Positions 1 to 6,312 of a stretch of DNA of 8,462 bases are shown here, in pieces (position 1 is the first letter of the stretch; each line of letters starts with the position of its first letter). The DNA is from JBCCRH01 sp039208045 (GTDB lineage: Bacteria > Bacteroidota > Bacteroidia > Chitinophagales > Saprospiraceae). Where the stretch lies: contig JBCCRH010000273.1 of assembly GCA_039208045.1 (NCBI GenBank), positions 1-8,462 on the forward strand, read 5' to 3'. The notes beneath the pieces were generated by a model. That model worked only from the letters and a program-made list of their open reading frames with translations. It searched no databases and was not told the DNA's origin. The position numbers were made by a program, and so were the translations under genes.

Positions 1-126
1 CCAACCGTCGTCAGCATCGCGTTTTTTACGCCAAACAACCACATCAGTGCCGCTAGCGGTCGCCAACAAAGGCGCCCGTCCAACATTCAGGTAGCGAGGG
101 TCTGATGCCTGCGCAGTGTGGGTGTA
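1..126 (-). CDS. Possible partial coding region running off the left edge (unrecognised)
   Basis: On the minus strand the frame whose last codon is at 1-3 reads like protein from about 126 leftwards, including SDPRYLNVGRAPLLATASG followed by TDVVVWRKKRDADDGW. It has no stop before the window edge. The frame stays open rightwards through the G-rich repeat as far as a stop at 313-315, but offers no ATG, GTG or TTG start before the coding-like part. Another minus frame has an ATG at 296-298 and stops at 53-55. The repeat unit is 16 bp, so gaining or losing units would shift one frame into the other. I do not recognise the family. It could be the inner part of a larger gene to the left, or chance. 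The function is unknown. Confidence 0.22.
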
Positions 127-148
127 GGAGGTAGGGGAGGGGGTGGTT

Positions 149-235
149 TGAGGGTTGAGGGGTTTGGGGGTTGAGGAGGTTGGGGGTTGAGGAGGTTGGG
201 GGTTGAGGAGGTTGGGGGTTGAGGAGGTTGGAGGA
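149..235. repeat. 16-bp tandem repeat in a G-rich, C-free tract
   Basis: Four perfect copies of a 16-bp unit, TGGGGGTTGAGGAGGT, lie at 165-180, 181-196, 197-212 and 213-228. A degenerate copy precedes them (149-164) and a partial one follows. They sit in a wider tract, 115-235, with no C on the + strand; the complement is a CAACCTCCTCAACCC-type pattern. Each unit has a run of five Gs, and further runs occur at 134-137, 139-143 and 159-162, so the + strand could form G-quadruplexes. It looks like an intergenic minisatellite prone to slippage, about 160 bp upstream of the amidohydrolase start. Confidence 0.9.
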
Positions 236-394
236 CGGAGGAGAGGAGGAAGGGGGACGAAGGGAAAGTTTAGTGTACAGTCCCCAATCCCGTCCCAACC
301 CTTAGGTGCCCCTCAAGTGCCTTATGTGGTTTAAAAAAGCCCAGCCCCCACGCGCACGCAAGCAAAGCAATCAACAAAAACAACTTAACTAAAT
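236..394. other. Leader region of the amidohydrolase gene
   Basis: This gap between the G-rich repeat and the amidohydrolase start holds no gene that I can support. The last 35 bases are A-rich (AACAAAAACAACTTAACTAA before the ATG region) and lack a Shine-Dalgarno sequence, as is normal for Bacteroidota translation starts. I found no convincing TTTG / TAnnTTTG promoter pair in it. Confidence 0.5.
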
Positions 395-1987
395 ATGAAA
401 AAACTCTACCTGATTTTATGTCTATTTCCCCTATGCCTGCCCGCGTTTACGCAAGTGGAAAAGGCGCCCGAGCGCGCCCGAGGCGATGGCCCATACCCAC
501 AACTCATCATACGAGGTATTACGCTTATTAATGGCGATGGGGCGCCCCCGCGTGGGCCAATTGACGTGGTAGTAGAAAATAATATTATCAAGCAGATTAA
601 AGTAGTGGGGTACCCTGGCGTACCTATTGATCCAGAGAACCGGCCGAAGCTGAAGAAAGGAGGGAAAGAGCTAGACTGTGAAGGCATGTACCTCCTCCCC
701 GGTTTTGTGGATATGCACGGCCATATTGGAGGAAAGTCGCAAGGGGCGGATGCCGAATATGTATTTAAGCTATGGATGGGGCATGGGATTACGACGATTA
801 GAGACCCTTCTTGTGGGAATGGGCTAGACTGGGTGCTAGAGCACAAAGCCAAAAGCGCTGCAAATGAGATAACAGCACCCCGCATCTTTGCCTATACGGT
901 ATTTGGGCAAGGTGAGAAAGAAGGGGTGAACTCCCCAGAAGAAGCGCGAGCGTGGGTGCGAAAAAATGCAGAGAGAGGGGCTGATGGTATTAAGTTTTTT
1001 GGGGCACCACCCGAAATAATGGCCGCAGCGCTGGAGGAGAATAAGAAAATAGGACTGCGCTCTGCTTGCCACCATGCACAGATGGATGTTGCTCGCTGGA
1101 ATGTAGTCAATTCGGCGAAAGCTGGACTAACCACCATGGAGCATTGGTATGGACTACCAGAAGCGCTATTTGAAGATCGTACGGTGCAGAACTATCCATT
1201 GAATTATAATTACCAGAATGAGCAAAATCGATTTGAAGAGGCAGGACGCTTATGGAAACAGGCCGCCAAGCCGTTTAGTGAACATTGGAACGAAGTGATG
1301 GATGAGCTTTTGGCATTAGATTTCACACTCGATCCTACTTTTAATATTTATGAGGCGAGCCGCGATTTGATGCGGGCAAGGCGTGCAGAGTGGCATGAGG
1401 AATATACTATACCTTCTTTGTGGCGTTTTTATATGCCAAGTAAGATTTCTCACGGCTCGTACTGGCATTTTTGGGGAACCGAACAAGAAGTCGCTTGGCG
1501 CGAAAATTATAATTTGTGGATGACGTTTATTAATACCTATAAAAATCGAGGCGGCAGAGTAACGGCTGGTTCCGACTCTGGATTTATCTTTCAATTGTAT
1601 GGCTTTGCTTATGTGCGCGAGCTAGAATTGTTGCGGGAGGCAGGCTTTCACCCGCTAGAAGTGATTCGCTCGGCTACGCTAAATGGAGCAGAAGCGCTGG
1701 GTGCGGATGATATGATCGGGAGTGTTCAAGTGGGCAAATATGCTGATTTCGTTATTTTGGATGAAAACCCGCTTGTTAACCTAAAAGTGCTGTATGGAAC
1801 GGGGGCAATCAAGCTAAATGAGAAAGATGAGATAGAGCGAGTAGGTGGTGTCAGCTATACCGTGAAAGATGGTATTGTGTATGATGCTAAGCAGCTATTA
1901 GAGGACGTAAGGGAGATTGTTAAGCGTGCCAAAGAAGCGGAGGATTTTGAGATCACCCAACCCGGAGTAAAGAAGGTAAAGCCTTAA
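395..1987 (+). CDS. Exported metal-dependent amidohydrolase family protein
   Basis: The predicted 530-residue protein belongs to the amidohydrolase superfamily: hydrolases with a TIM barrel and a flanking beta-sandwich that use one or two metals to cleave C-N or related bonds. Residues 1-19 look like a signal peptide (MKK, a hydrophobic stretch, then PAFT-Q), so it probably acts in the periplasm or is secreted. The N-terminal sandwich covers about 36-103 and leads into LLPGFVDMHGH (100-110), the first metal ligands being H108 and H110. Further candidate ligands are K200 (DGIKFFG), H226/H227 (SACHHAQ), H250 (TMEHWYG) and D394 (AGSDSG). SATLNGAEALG (426-436) and VGKYADFVILDENPL (446-460) are the usual C-terminal signature. 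A tryptophan-rich insertion at about 260-385 separates H250 from D394. The substrate cannot be told; exported peptidase- or imidazolonepropionase-like hydrolysis is possible. The ATG at 395 follows an A-rich leader and starts the signal peptide directly. Confidence 0.9.
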   Translation: MKKLYLILCLFPLCLPAFTQVEKAPERARGDGPYPQLIIRGITLINGDGAPPRGPIDVVVENNIIKQIKVVGYPGVPIDPENRPKLKKGGKELDCEGMYLLPGFVDMHGHIGGKSQGADAEYVFKLWMGHGITTIRDPSCGNGLDWVLEHKAKSAANEITAPRIFAYTVFGQGEKEGVNSPEEARAWVRKNAERGADGIKFFGAPPEIMAAALEENKKIGLRSACHHAQMDVARWNVVNSAKAGLTTMEHWYGLPEALFEDRTVQNYPLNYNYQNEQNRFEEAGRLWKQAAKPFSEHWNEVMDELLALDFTLDPTFNIYEASRDLMRARRAEWHEEYTIPSLWRFYMPSKISHGSYWHFWGTEQEVAWRENYNLWMTFINTYKNRGGRVTAGSDSGFIFQLYGFAYVRELELLREAGFHPLEVIRSATLNGAEALGADDMIGSVQVGKYADFVILDENPLVNLKVLYGTGAIKLNEKDEIERVGGVSYTVKDGIVYDAKQLLEDVREIVKRAKEAEDFEITQPGVKKVKP

Positions 1988-2040
1988 TAGACAGTTATTT
2001 ACAATGGAGACTGAATGCAAGTTTTCTCGAAAATGAACAT

Positions 2041-2075
2041 AAAAAAAGGGTAGCCAAAAAAAAGTGCTACCCTTT
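2041..2075 (-). terminator. Rho-independent terminator between convergent genes
   Basis: AAAGGGTAGC (2045-2054) pairs perfectly with GCTACCCTTT (2066-2075) round an 11-base A-rich loop. On the minus strand the hairpin runs into seven Ts (complement of 2041-2047), as expected for an intrinsic terminator about 100 nt beyond the yceI stop. On the + strand only three Ts follow, so termination of the amidohydrolase transcript there would be weaker; the hairpin may work in both directions. Confidence 0.75.
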
Positions 2076-2174
2076 AAAAACGCGCTCTCTCTAAACTGTA
2101 TCTTACATCCATCCTGAGGACGGAATTATTGTCTTCTTAACAAAAATACAAATTTTTTCTTTGAAGGTTCAAAA

Positions 2175-2762
2175 TTAGTTGGCACTAACTAGTGTAACTG
2201 TCAAATCAAATTCATCATAAATGGTTTTGTCGCCCAAATTTTCGAAGAACGAACCTGAACCATAACGTACATTGAAATCAGAGCGATCAACCTGAATAGC
2301 AGCAGTTGCTACCATAGCGCCTTCCTCTTCTTTTACACTAGTGTTGAATTTTACTTCCTTCGTAATTCCTTTGATGGTTAAATCTCCTACTACTTTATAA
2401 TCGCCCGGAGTACCGCGAGGAGCTACCTTGGTAATTTTGAAAGAAGCCGATGGGAATTCTTCTACAGAGAAAAAATCTGGAGAATTTAAGTGCCCTTCCA
2501 ATCTTTCTTTCATTTTACCCTTCAAATCTGTCACTAGGATGGTTCCCATATCCATTTCGAATGAACCACCTACTAAAGCACCACCTTCCATCATTAGTTC
2601 ACCATTCTTGATGTTTACGGTACCTGAGTGCTCACCTGTTACTTTGTATGCTTTCCATGCTACTGTACTTTTTGTAGTGTCTACTTTAACCGTTTCTACT
2701 GCGGTAGTGAATGCAAGCGTCATAGCCGCTGCCAATAGTAAAAGTCCAAATGCCTTCTTCAT
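2175..2762 (-). CDS. yceI: YceI family periplasmic lipid-binding-type protein
   Basis: The 195-residue product has a clear signal peptide (MKKAFGLLLLAAAMTLAFTTA, cleavage near 20-22) and then one complete YceI domain to the C-terminus. Family landmarks are STVAWKAYKVTGEHSGTV (32-49), the GGSFEMDMGTI strand (65-75), LEGHLNSPDFFSVEEFPSAS (88-107), GDLTIKGITKEV (126-137), the VDRSDFNVRYGSGS segment (158-171) and a terminal IYDEFDLTVTLV strand. YceI proteins are lipocalin-like beta-barrels; structurally studied members bind polyisoprenoid or fatty amide ligands in the periplasm. The ligand here cannot be read from sequence. Length is normal for the family. The broken MarR-type gene ends 111 bp upstream on the same strand, an association common in Bacteroidota, and palindromes in that gap suggest control by that regulator or a relative. 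Confidence 0.93.
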   Translation of the reverse strand: MKKAFGLLLLAAAMTLAFTTAVETVKVDTTKSTVAWKAYKVTGEHSGTVNIKNGELMMEGGALVGGSFEMDMGTILVTDLKGKMKERLEGHLNSPDFFSVEEFPSASFKITKVAPRGTPGDYKVVGDLTIKGITKEVKFNTSVKEEEGAMVATAAIQVDRSDFNVRYGSGSFFENLGDKTIYDEFDLTVTLVSAN

Positions 2763-2822
2763 AATCTTTTGTTTTAGTTATTATGTCATTAGATGTTCAA
2801 AACATGAAGAGAACAGGAAAGG

Positions 2823-2830
2823 CAAATTAA
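2823..2830 (-). promoter_or_regulatory. Candidate -7 element for yceI
   Basis: On the minus strand this reads TTAATTTG, matching the Bacteroidota -7 consensus TAnnTTTG at all but one position, about 60 nt upstream of the yceI start. I see no TTTG at the proper 19-21 nt spacing; the nearest, from 2857-2860, is 26 nt away. The call rests on position and partial match only. Confidence 0.3.
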
Positions 2831-2831
2831 A

Positions 2832-2856
2832 GTTTAAACAATTAATGTTTAAACAT
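2832..2856. promoter_or_regulatory. Paired palindromes, candidate operator for yceI
   Basis: Two copies of the palindrome GTTTAAAC lie at 2832-2839 and 2847-2854, spaced 15 bp centre to centre. The second extends to a perfect 12-bp palindrome, ATGTTTAAACAT (2845-2856). They lie directly upstream of the candidate -7 element of yceI. AT-rich palindromes in this position are typical of dimeric regulators such as MarR proteins, and a MarR-type gene is adjacent. Binding is an inference. Confidence 0.45.
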
Positions 2857-2874
2857 CAAATTTTAACATTTGAT
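2855..2874. repeat. Inverted repeat at the end of the marR-like gene
   Basis: ATCAAAT (2855-2861) and ATTTGAT (2868-2874) form a perfect 7-bp inverted repeat with a 6-base spacer, touching the stop codon of the regulator. It is AT-only apart from one C/G pair and has no T-run after it, so it is a poor terminator. It may be a third operator-like site in the same cluster. Confidence 0.4.
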
Positions 2875-3332
2875 TACTCTGACTGACGCATTTTATTGAG
2901 CAACGCATTGAGTTGGGCTGCTTCGGTGGGCGATAAATCACCTAATTGGTATTCGAAGGTTGCCGACATTACTTTGGAGACTTCTTCTAGGAGTTTTTGG
3001 CCATTTTGGGTGAGCTGTACGTTCAACTGCCGCCTATCTTCTACGCTAGTTTTGCGCTGCACCAAGCCTTTAGCATGGAGTTTTTCCACGAGTCATGAGG
3101 CGTTCGACATTTTATCGATCATCCGTAAGGTGAGCTGCTTGATGGTAGCAGGTTTTGGATGTATCCCTTTCAGAATACGCATGATATTGAACTGCTGCCA
3201 AGAGAGATTGTAAGGCTTCAGCACCGCCGTAGCTTTGGCGCTTAGGCAGGAGGCAGAATATAAAATATTGATATGTGCTTTCTGGAATTCAGTCTTAAAC
3301 TGCTTATGGCGTAATTCTCGCTCTATATTCAT
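2874..3332 (-). pseudogene. MarR family transcriptional regulator, interrupted by an in-frame TGA
   Basis: Read through, this is a full-length 152-codon MarR-type regulator. It has an N-terminal helix (MNIERELRHKQFKTEFQKAH), a winged helix-turn-helix (SWQQFNIMRIL, ATIKQLTLRMIDKMSNAS, then LVEKLHAKGLVQRKTS), the wing motif VEDRRQLNV at 97-105, and a C-terminal dimer helix. Codon 80 (3093-3095) is TGA, between MSNAS and LVEKL. Family members usually carry arginine there (SRLVEKL), so one CGA-to-TGA change explains the break. The frame is unchanged on both sides. The 79-residue front piece lacks the wing and the C-terminal helix; a GTG at 3087-3089 could restart a 71-residue tail piece. I chose the ATG at 3330-3332 over the one at 3429-3431 because it gives the usual family length. 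A repressor role at yceI is inferred from adjacency. Confidence 0.85.
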
Positions 3333-3372
3333 AATGGTCTGTAAATCAGGGAACGCTATAGAAAATCTCTGA

Positions 3373-3407
3373 TAAAAATAAATGAAGTATCTGAATCTTA
3401 CCACAAA
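3373..3407 (-). promoter_or_regulatory. Weak candidate promoter for the marR-like gene
   Basis: On the minus strand, TTTG (complement of 3404-3407) is followed after 23 nt by TATTTTTA (complement of 3373-3380), which matches TAnnTTTG at all but the last base. The spacing is longer than the usual 19-21 nt. It would start transcription roughly 30 nt before the ATG at 3330-3332, which agrees with that start choice. Confidence 0.3.
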
Positions 3408-3442
3408 TCGGGTGTTAAAGCTAGCTTTCAATTACACTATTG

Positions 3443-3473
3443 TTTGGAAACTTACAAATAGCCCTTACTTTTG
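3443..3473 (+). promoter_or_regulatory. Consensus Bacteroidota promoter for proC
   Basis: TTTG at 3443-3446 is followed after exactly 19 nt by TACTTTTG at 3466-3473. This is a full match to the Bacteroidota housekeeping promoter pattern (-33 TTTG, -7 TAnnTTTG). Transcription should start near 3480, giving proC a leader of about 205 nt that contains the whole 172-bp inverted repeat. No other gene on this strand intervenes. Confidence 0.75.
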
Positions 3474-3502
3474 CGCCTCACAGCCCTACCGACATTCTTA
3501 AA

Positions 3503-3674
3503 AGATTTGTTCCGCTAGTCATCAAATGGCTGCAAGCGGCAAATTTTACCCTGTGCTTCGTTAAAAAGCCTCGCCGATGCTCCCCGATAGCTATCGGGGT
3601 CGCCTACGTTTTTTGCCTTGCCCAAGGTAAAATTTGCTGCGCTTTCGCTCATTCATGACTAGCGGAACAAATCT
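3503..3674. repeat. 172-bp nested inverted repeat (MITE- or REP-like element) in the proC leader
   Basis: The ends are perfect 20-bp inverted repeats, AGATTTGTTCCGCTAG.. at 3503-3522 and its complement at 3655-3674. Nested inside are GCAAATTTTACC (3539-3550) with GGTAAAATTTGC (3626-3637), and a central 18-bp perfect palindrome CCCCGATAGCTATCGGGG (3582-3599). All three are centred within about 2 bp of 3589, and the stretches between them pair partly, so the element can fold into one long hairpin. There is no credible ORF inside and no clear target-site duplication. It looks like a non-autonomous or REP-type repeat. As RNA it would end 11 nt before the proC ATG. Confidence 0.85.
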
Positions 3675-3685
3675 AAAATTGACGT

Positions 3686-4495
3686 ATGAATATTCTAATT
3701 ATTGGTGGTGGAAACATGGGACTAACCTATGCCAAAAGCTTTTTGCGTTCCCATATCACAAGCAAGGAGGCGATGATGATTTTGGAAAAATCGCCAGAAA
3801 AAGCAGAGCTACTTGCACAGCAAGACATCGGTAAGGTATTTGGTACGCCCGAAAGGTGTATCAAAAAAGCAGACCTCATTATTTTGGCTGTAAAGCCACA
3901 AGACACCCCCAAGCTATTCGCTGCTATTCAGCCATTGGTGGATCCTCAGCAGGTCTTCCTGTCTATTATGGCGGGGGTAAAAATGGAAACGATCGCTCAA
4001 GGAGTGGGAGCCACTAAGATCATTCGGGCGATGCCCAACTTGCGGGCACAAATTGGGATGGGGATGACGGCTTTCACTTCTTCCGATGCCGTCACGAGAA
4101 TTGAATTAGTGATGGTGCAAAACCTGTTGAATACCACTGGAAAAACAGTATACGTGGAGCAAGAATCTGCTATTGATTCAGCGACAGCTATTTCTGGAAG
4201 TGGCCCTGCTTATGTATGGTTTTTTATGAATGCCATGATGACGGCAGCCAGTAAAATGGGATTTACGCCATCCGAGGCAGAGCTATTGGTAAGTCAAACG
4301 TTTAGAGGGGCTATCGATTTGTATAACAAAGCAGACTTCTCCTGCGAAGAGTGGATTGAAAAAGTATGCTCCAAAGGAGGTACCACGGAGGCTGCCCTCA
4401 AAGCCTACCGCGATAATGCGGTACACGATGACATCATCACGGGAGCTATTGCTGCCCTAAATAGAGCAGTAGAACTCGGAAAACAGGAAGTATAG
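3686..4495 (+). CDS. proC: Pyrroline-5-carboxylate reductase
   Basis: This 269-residue cytoplasmic enzyme reduces 1-pyrroline-5-carboxylate to L-proline with NAD(P)H, the last step of proline synthesis. The Rossmann dinucleotide-binding loop is IIGGGNMG (5-12). AVKPQ (68-72) and IIRAMPNLRAQIGMGMTAF (112-130) are family signatures. ISGSGPAYVWFF (169-180) and CSKGGTTEAALKAY (228-241) belong to the helical dimerisation domain that builds the active site. The length is normal, and no key motif is missing. The ATG at 3686 puts the Rossmann strand at residue 2, so no earlier start is needed. The gene appears to be transcribed alone from the consensus promoter at 3443-3473. Its unusual feature is the large inverted repeat between promoter and start. 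Confidence 0.96.
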   Translation: MNILIIGGGNMGLTYAKSFLRSHITSKEAMMILEKSPEKAELLAQQDIGKVFGTPERCIKKADLIILAVKPQDTPKLFAAIQPLVDPQQVFLSIMAGVKMETIAQGVGATKIIRAMPNLRAQIGMGMTAFTSSDAVTRIELVMVQNLLNTTGKTVYVEQESAIDSATAISGSGPAYVWFFMNAMMTAASKMGFTPSEAELLVSQTFRGAIDLYNKADFSCEEWIEKVCSKGGTTEAALKAYRDNAVHDDIITGAIAALNRAVELGKQEV

Positions 4496-4659
4496 CCGAC
4501 AATTACATATTTTTGGTCGATTTGGAGTAGGTTTTAGTAGATGCTATGCAATGTGGCATTAAACCCCATGCGTTGTAGATACATCCAACTACAAAATATA
4601 CATGAAAACCCCTATATTCATTATTTAATGTAAAGCGTAGTGGCCCTCAAACCAATGGT
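4496..4659. other. Intergenic region between proC and the EAD/TPR gene
   Basis: No gene is seen. TTGTAG (4573-4578) and CTACAA (4589-4594) form a short inverted repeat round a 10-base loop. TATTTTTG at 4508-4515 matches the -7 consensus TAnnTTTG, but no TTTG or TTG lies 19-21 nt upstream, so it is at best a weak promoter for the next gene. I see no convincing terminator for proC; read-through into the next gene is possible. Confidence 0.4.
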
Positions 4660-6288
4660 ATGGATGTAAAAACAGTCATCGCGGCGGTCAGAAAGCACAT
4701 CAAATCGGCAGAACTAGAGGAGGCTTTCTTAGAACTAGAGCGCTTTTTTGCTACTCAGCCAGCTAAATTTGCTGGAGCAAAGGACACTTTAGTACAAATT
4801 CAGGCACAATATAATAAGACCAATAGGGACGCTTCCTTGGGTATTCTTTCTTCGGATGAAGCCAAGCGCAGCTACAATCAGAGCATCAATCAAATCCTTA
4901 TTTTGCTGGACGATATTGAGGTGACGCCTGCGGAACGTGCTCAAAGTAGCAACAGAAGAAGCCTATACGCTATACTAGGAATGATGATTTTGGTGGTGGT
5001 TGCGATCGTTCTCTATCGCACCTTAAACGAAAATACAGAACCGACTATTCCACCAGATCAAGTACAGCAGAATGACTGCCCTAGCTACGAGATGGAGTCG
5101 ATTTTCAATATCATGATTCTCCCTTTTCGACCTTTTGATGGTAACTTTTTAAACGTACATAAGGGCATACAGGAGCGCTTGGGGGTGCTGAGTGATGAAG
5201 AGAACATTAAGATCAGTCCCAAAATACTTCCGATTGATGTCAACGACCCCAGCTATCCTAAAACGGCCAATGCTGCAAAAGCCATCGCTGATAATTGTAA
5301 GAATACTCGGCTGGTCATCTGGGGTACTACAGAGCAAGCGGGCGACCAAGTGATTACGCGCACGCGATTTAAGTTCTTAGATATTGGTGAGTTCTTAAAA
5401 TTCACAAAGCTGGAAATAGAAGACAACTCCTTGGTGGATACCATTTCTACCATCTCTAGCATTCCGACAGAAGGGCAAGTAACAGGCGAAATTGAAGCCC
5501 TCATTTTAGGAATTATTGCTCACATGACCAATCGCAGCGATGCTGCTATTGCTTGGCTTGAAGATTACCACCCTACTGATTCTAGCGCTATTCTGACCAG
5601 AGGAATGATACTGGCAGACAGTTACCTGAAGCATGCTGCCCCCGATAGTGCGATGGATGCCTATAACGAAGTCCTAAAAGTACACCCTCAATACGCCCTG
5701 GCGCGCAACAACAGAGGGTTACTCTATTTTAACAAAGGAGATTATACTTCTGCCATTGCCGATTTGGATGTTTCCATTGAAAAGAATCCTACTAACTTGA
5801 ATGCGCTGGCAGCTCGGGGTGTTTCCTTGCTTAAAACCGACCATTTAGCGGAAGCGCAAAAAGACCTGAAAGCGGCGCAGGAGAAAGCACCTGACGACTT
5901 ATTCATTCGGGGAAGATTCCGAGAGACGGCATCCAAGATAGAAGCACAAGTGCAAGAGCAACAAGCTGCCAAGCGCACCTTAAGACGTGCGCCCAATAAC
6001 AAGGAAGCCCTCAAAAAATTAGCAGAAAGTAGCGCCAAGATTGGTGACTACGAAACCACCGAAAAAACAGCCAACCGACTGCTTGAAATCGATCCCAACA
6101 GCCTACCTGCCTTTATTAGCCGTATTAAGGCTGCCCTTGGCAGAAAAGATATTGCTGAAGCAAAGAGAATCTATGACCAAGCCATCGAACTAGGCATGAA
6201 ACCAGAGGAATTACTAAAGGGAGAGCCGATGTTGAAAAATATTATTCCGCTATCGAAGGATAATGCGTTGAATGCACTACAGAAATGA
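4660..6288 (+). CDS. Membrane protein with EAD11-like domain, TM helix, possible TolB-N-like region and TPRs
   Basis: This is a 542-residue protein of unknown function. Residues 5-88 resemble effector-associated domain 11: SAELEEAFLELERFF, then an IQAQYNKTNRDASLGILSSDEA segment and a closing INQILILLDDIE helix. Such small helical domains are proposed to recruit effectors by like-with-like pairing in bacterial conflict systems. One transmembrane helix follows (101-119), preceded by NRR and followed by acidic sequence, which predicts the N-terminal domain in the cytoplasm and the rest in the periplasm. Residues 149-245 (FNIMILPFRPFDGN, later RLVIWGTTEQAGDQVITRTRFKFLDI) recall the N-terminal domain of TolB or FlgO, but only loosely. 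About five TPRs follow (roughly 309-342, 344-376, 378-411, 446-478, 480-513), with a charged helix between the third and fourth. Neighbours proC and rmuC give no functional clue. The ATG at 4660 is the natural start for the first helix. Confidence 0.75.
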   Translation: MDVKTVIAAVRKHIKSAELEEAFLELERFFATQPAKFAGAKDTLVQIQAQYNKTNRDASLGILSSDEAKRSYNQSINQILILLDDIEVTPAERAQSSNRRSLYAILGMMILVVVAIVLYRTLNENTEPTIPPDQVQQNDCPSYEMESIFNIMILPFRPFDGNFLNVHKGIQERLGVLSDEENIKISPKILPIDVNDPSYPKTANAAKAIADNCKNTRLVIWGTTEQAGDQVITRTRFKFLDIGEFLKFTKLEIEDNSLVDTISTISSIPTEGQVTGEIEALILGIIAHMTNRSDAAIAWLEDYHPTDSSAILTRGMILADSYLKHAAPDSAMDAYNEVLKVHPQYALARNNRGLLYFNKGDYTSAIADLDVSIEKNPTNLNALAARGVSLLKTDHLAEAQKDLKAAQEKAPDDLFIRGRFRETASKIEAQVQEQQAAKRTLRRAPNNKEALKKLAESSAKIGDYETTEKTANRLLEIDPNSLPAFISRIKAALGRKDIAEAKRIYDQAIELGMKPEELLKGEPMLKNIIPLSKDNALNALQK

Positions 6289-6312
6289 TGAGGTTTTAGG
6301 GAATATTAGACC

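Noticed and set aside
53..298. 81-codon minus-strand ORF rich in proline, serine and leucine
   Set aside because: Most of it is translation of the 16-bp G-rich repeat, and it has no recognisable protein features.
406..885. 159-codon ORF antisense to the amidohydrolase gene
   Set aside because: It lies wholly within a well-supported gene on the other strand and its product looks like a shadow translation.
2428..2886. 152-codon + strand ORF across yceI and its upstream spacer
   Set aside because: It is antisense to a clear YceI domain and runs through the AT-rich palindromes; no family features.
3093..3095. TGA as a recoded codon (selenocysteine or reassigned) in the marR-like gene
   Set aside because: The expected residue is arginine, no selenoprotein precedent fits, and TGA serves as a normal stop in three other genes of the window.
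2896..3213. 105-codon + strand ORF antisense to the marR-like gene
   Set aside because: The opposite strand encodes clear MarR motifs; this is its shadow.
3333..3431. Longer N-terminus for the marR-like protein starting at 3429-3431
   Set aside because: It would add 33 residues (MKASFNTRFVVRFRYFIYFYQ..) not usual in the family and covers the candidate promoter; the ATG at 3330-3332 gives the normal length.
3440..3658. 72-codon + strand ORF upstream of proC
   Set aside because: It consists mostly of the 172-bp inverted repeat, so the open frame follows from the repeat. Its start overlaps the promoter, ahead of the predicted transcript start.
4508..4535. Promoter for the EAD/TPR gene (TATTTTTG at 4508, TAGGTTTT at 4528)
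   Set aside because: Neither has a TTTG at 19-21 nt upstream, so they are mentioned only as weak possibilities.
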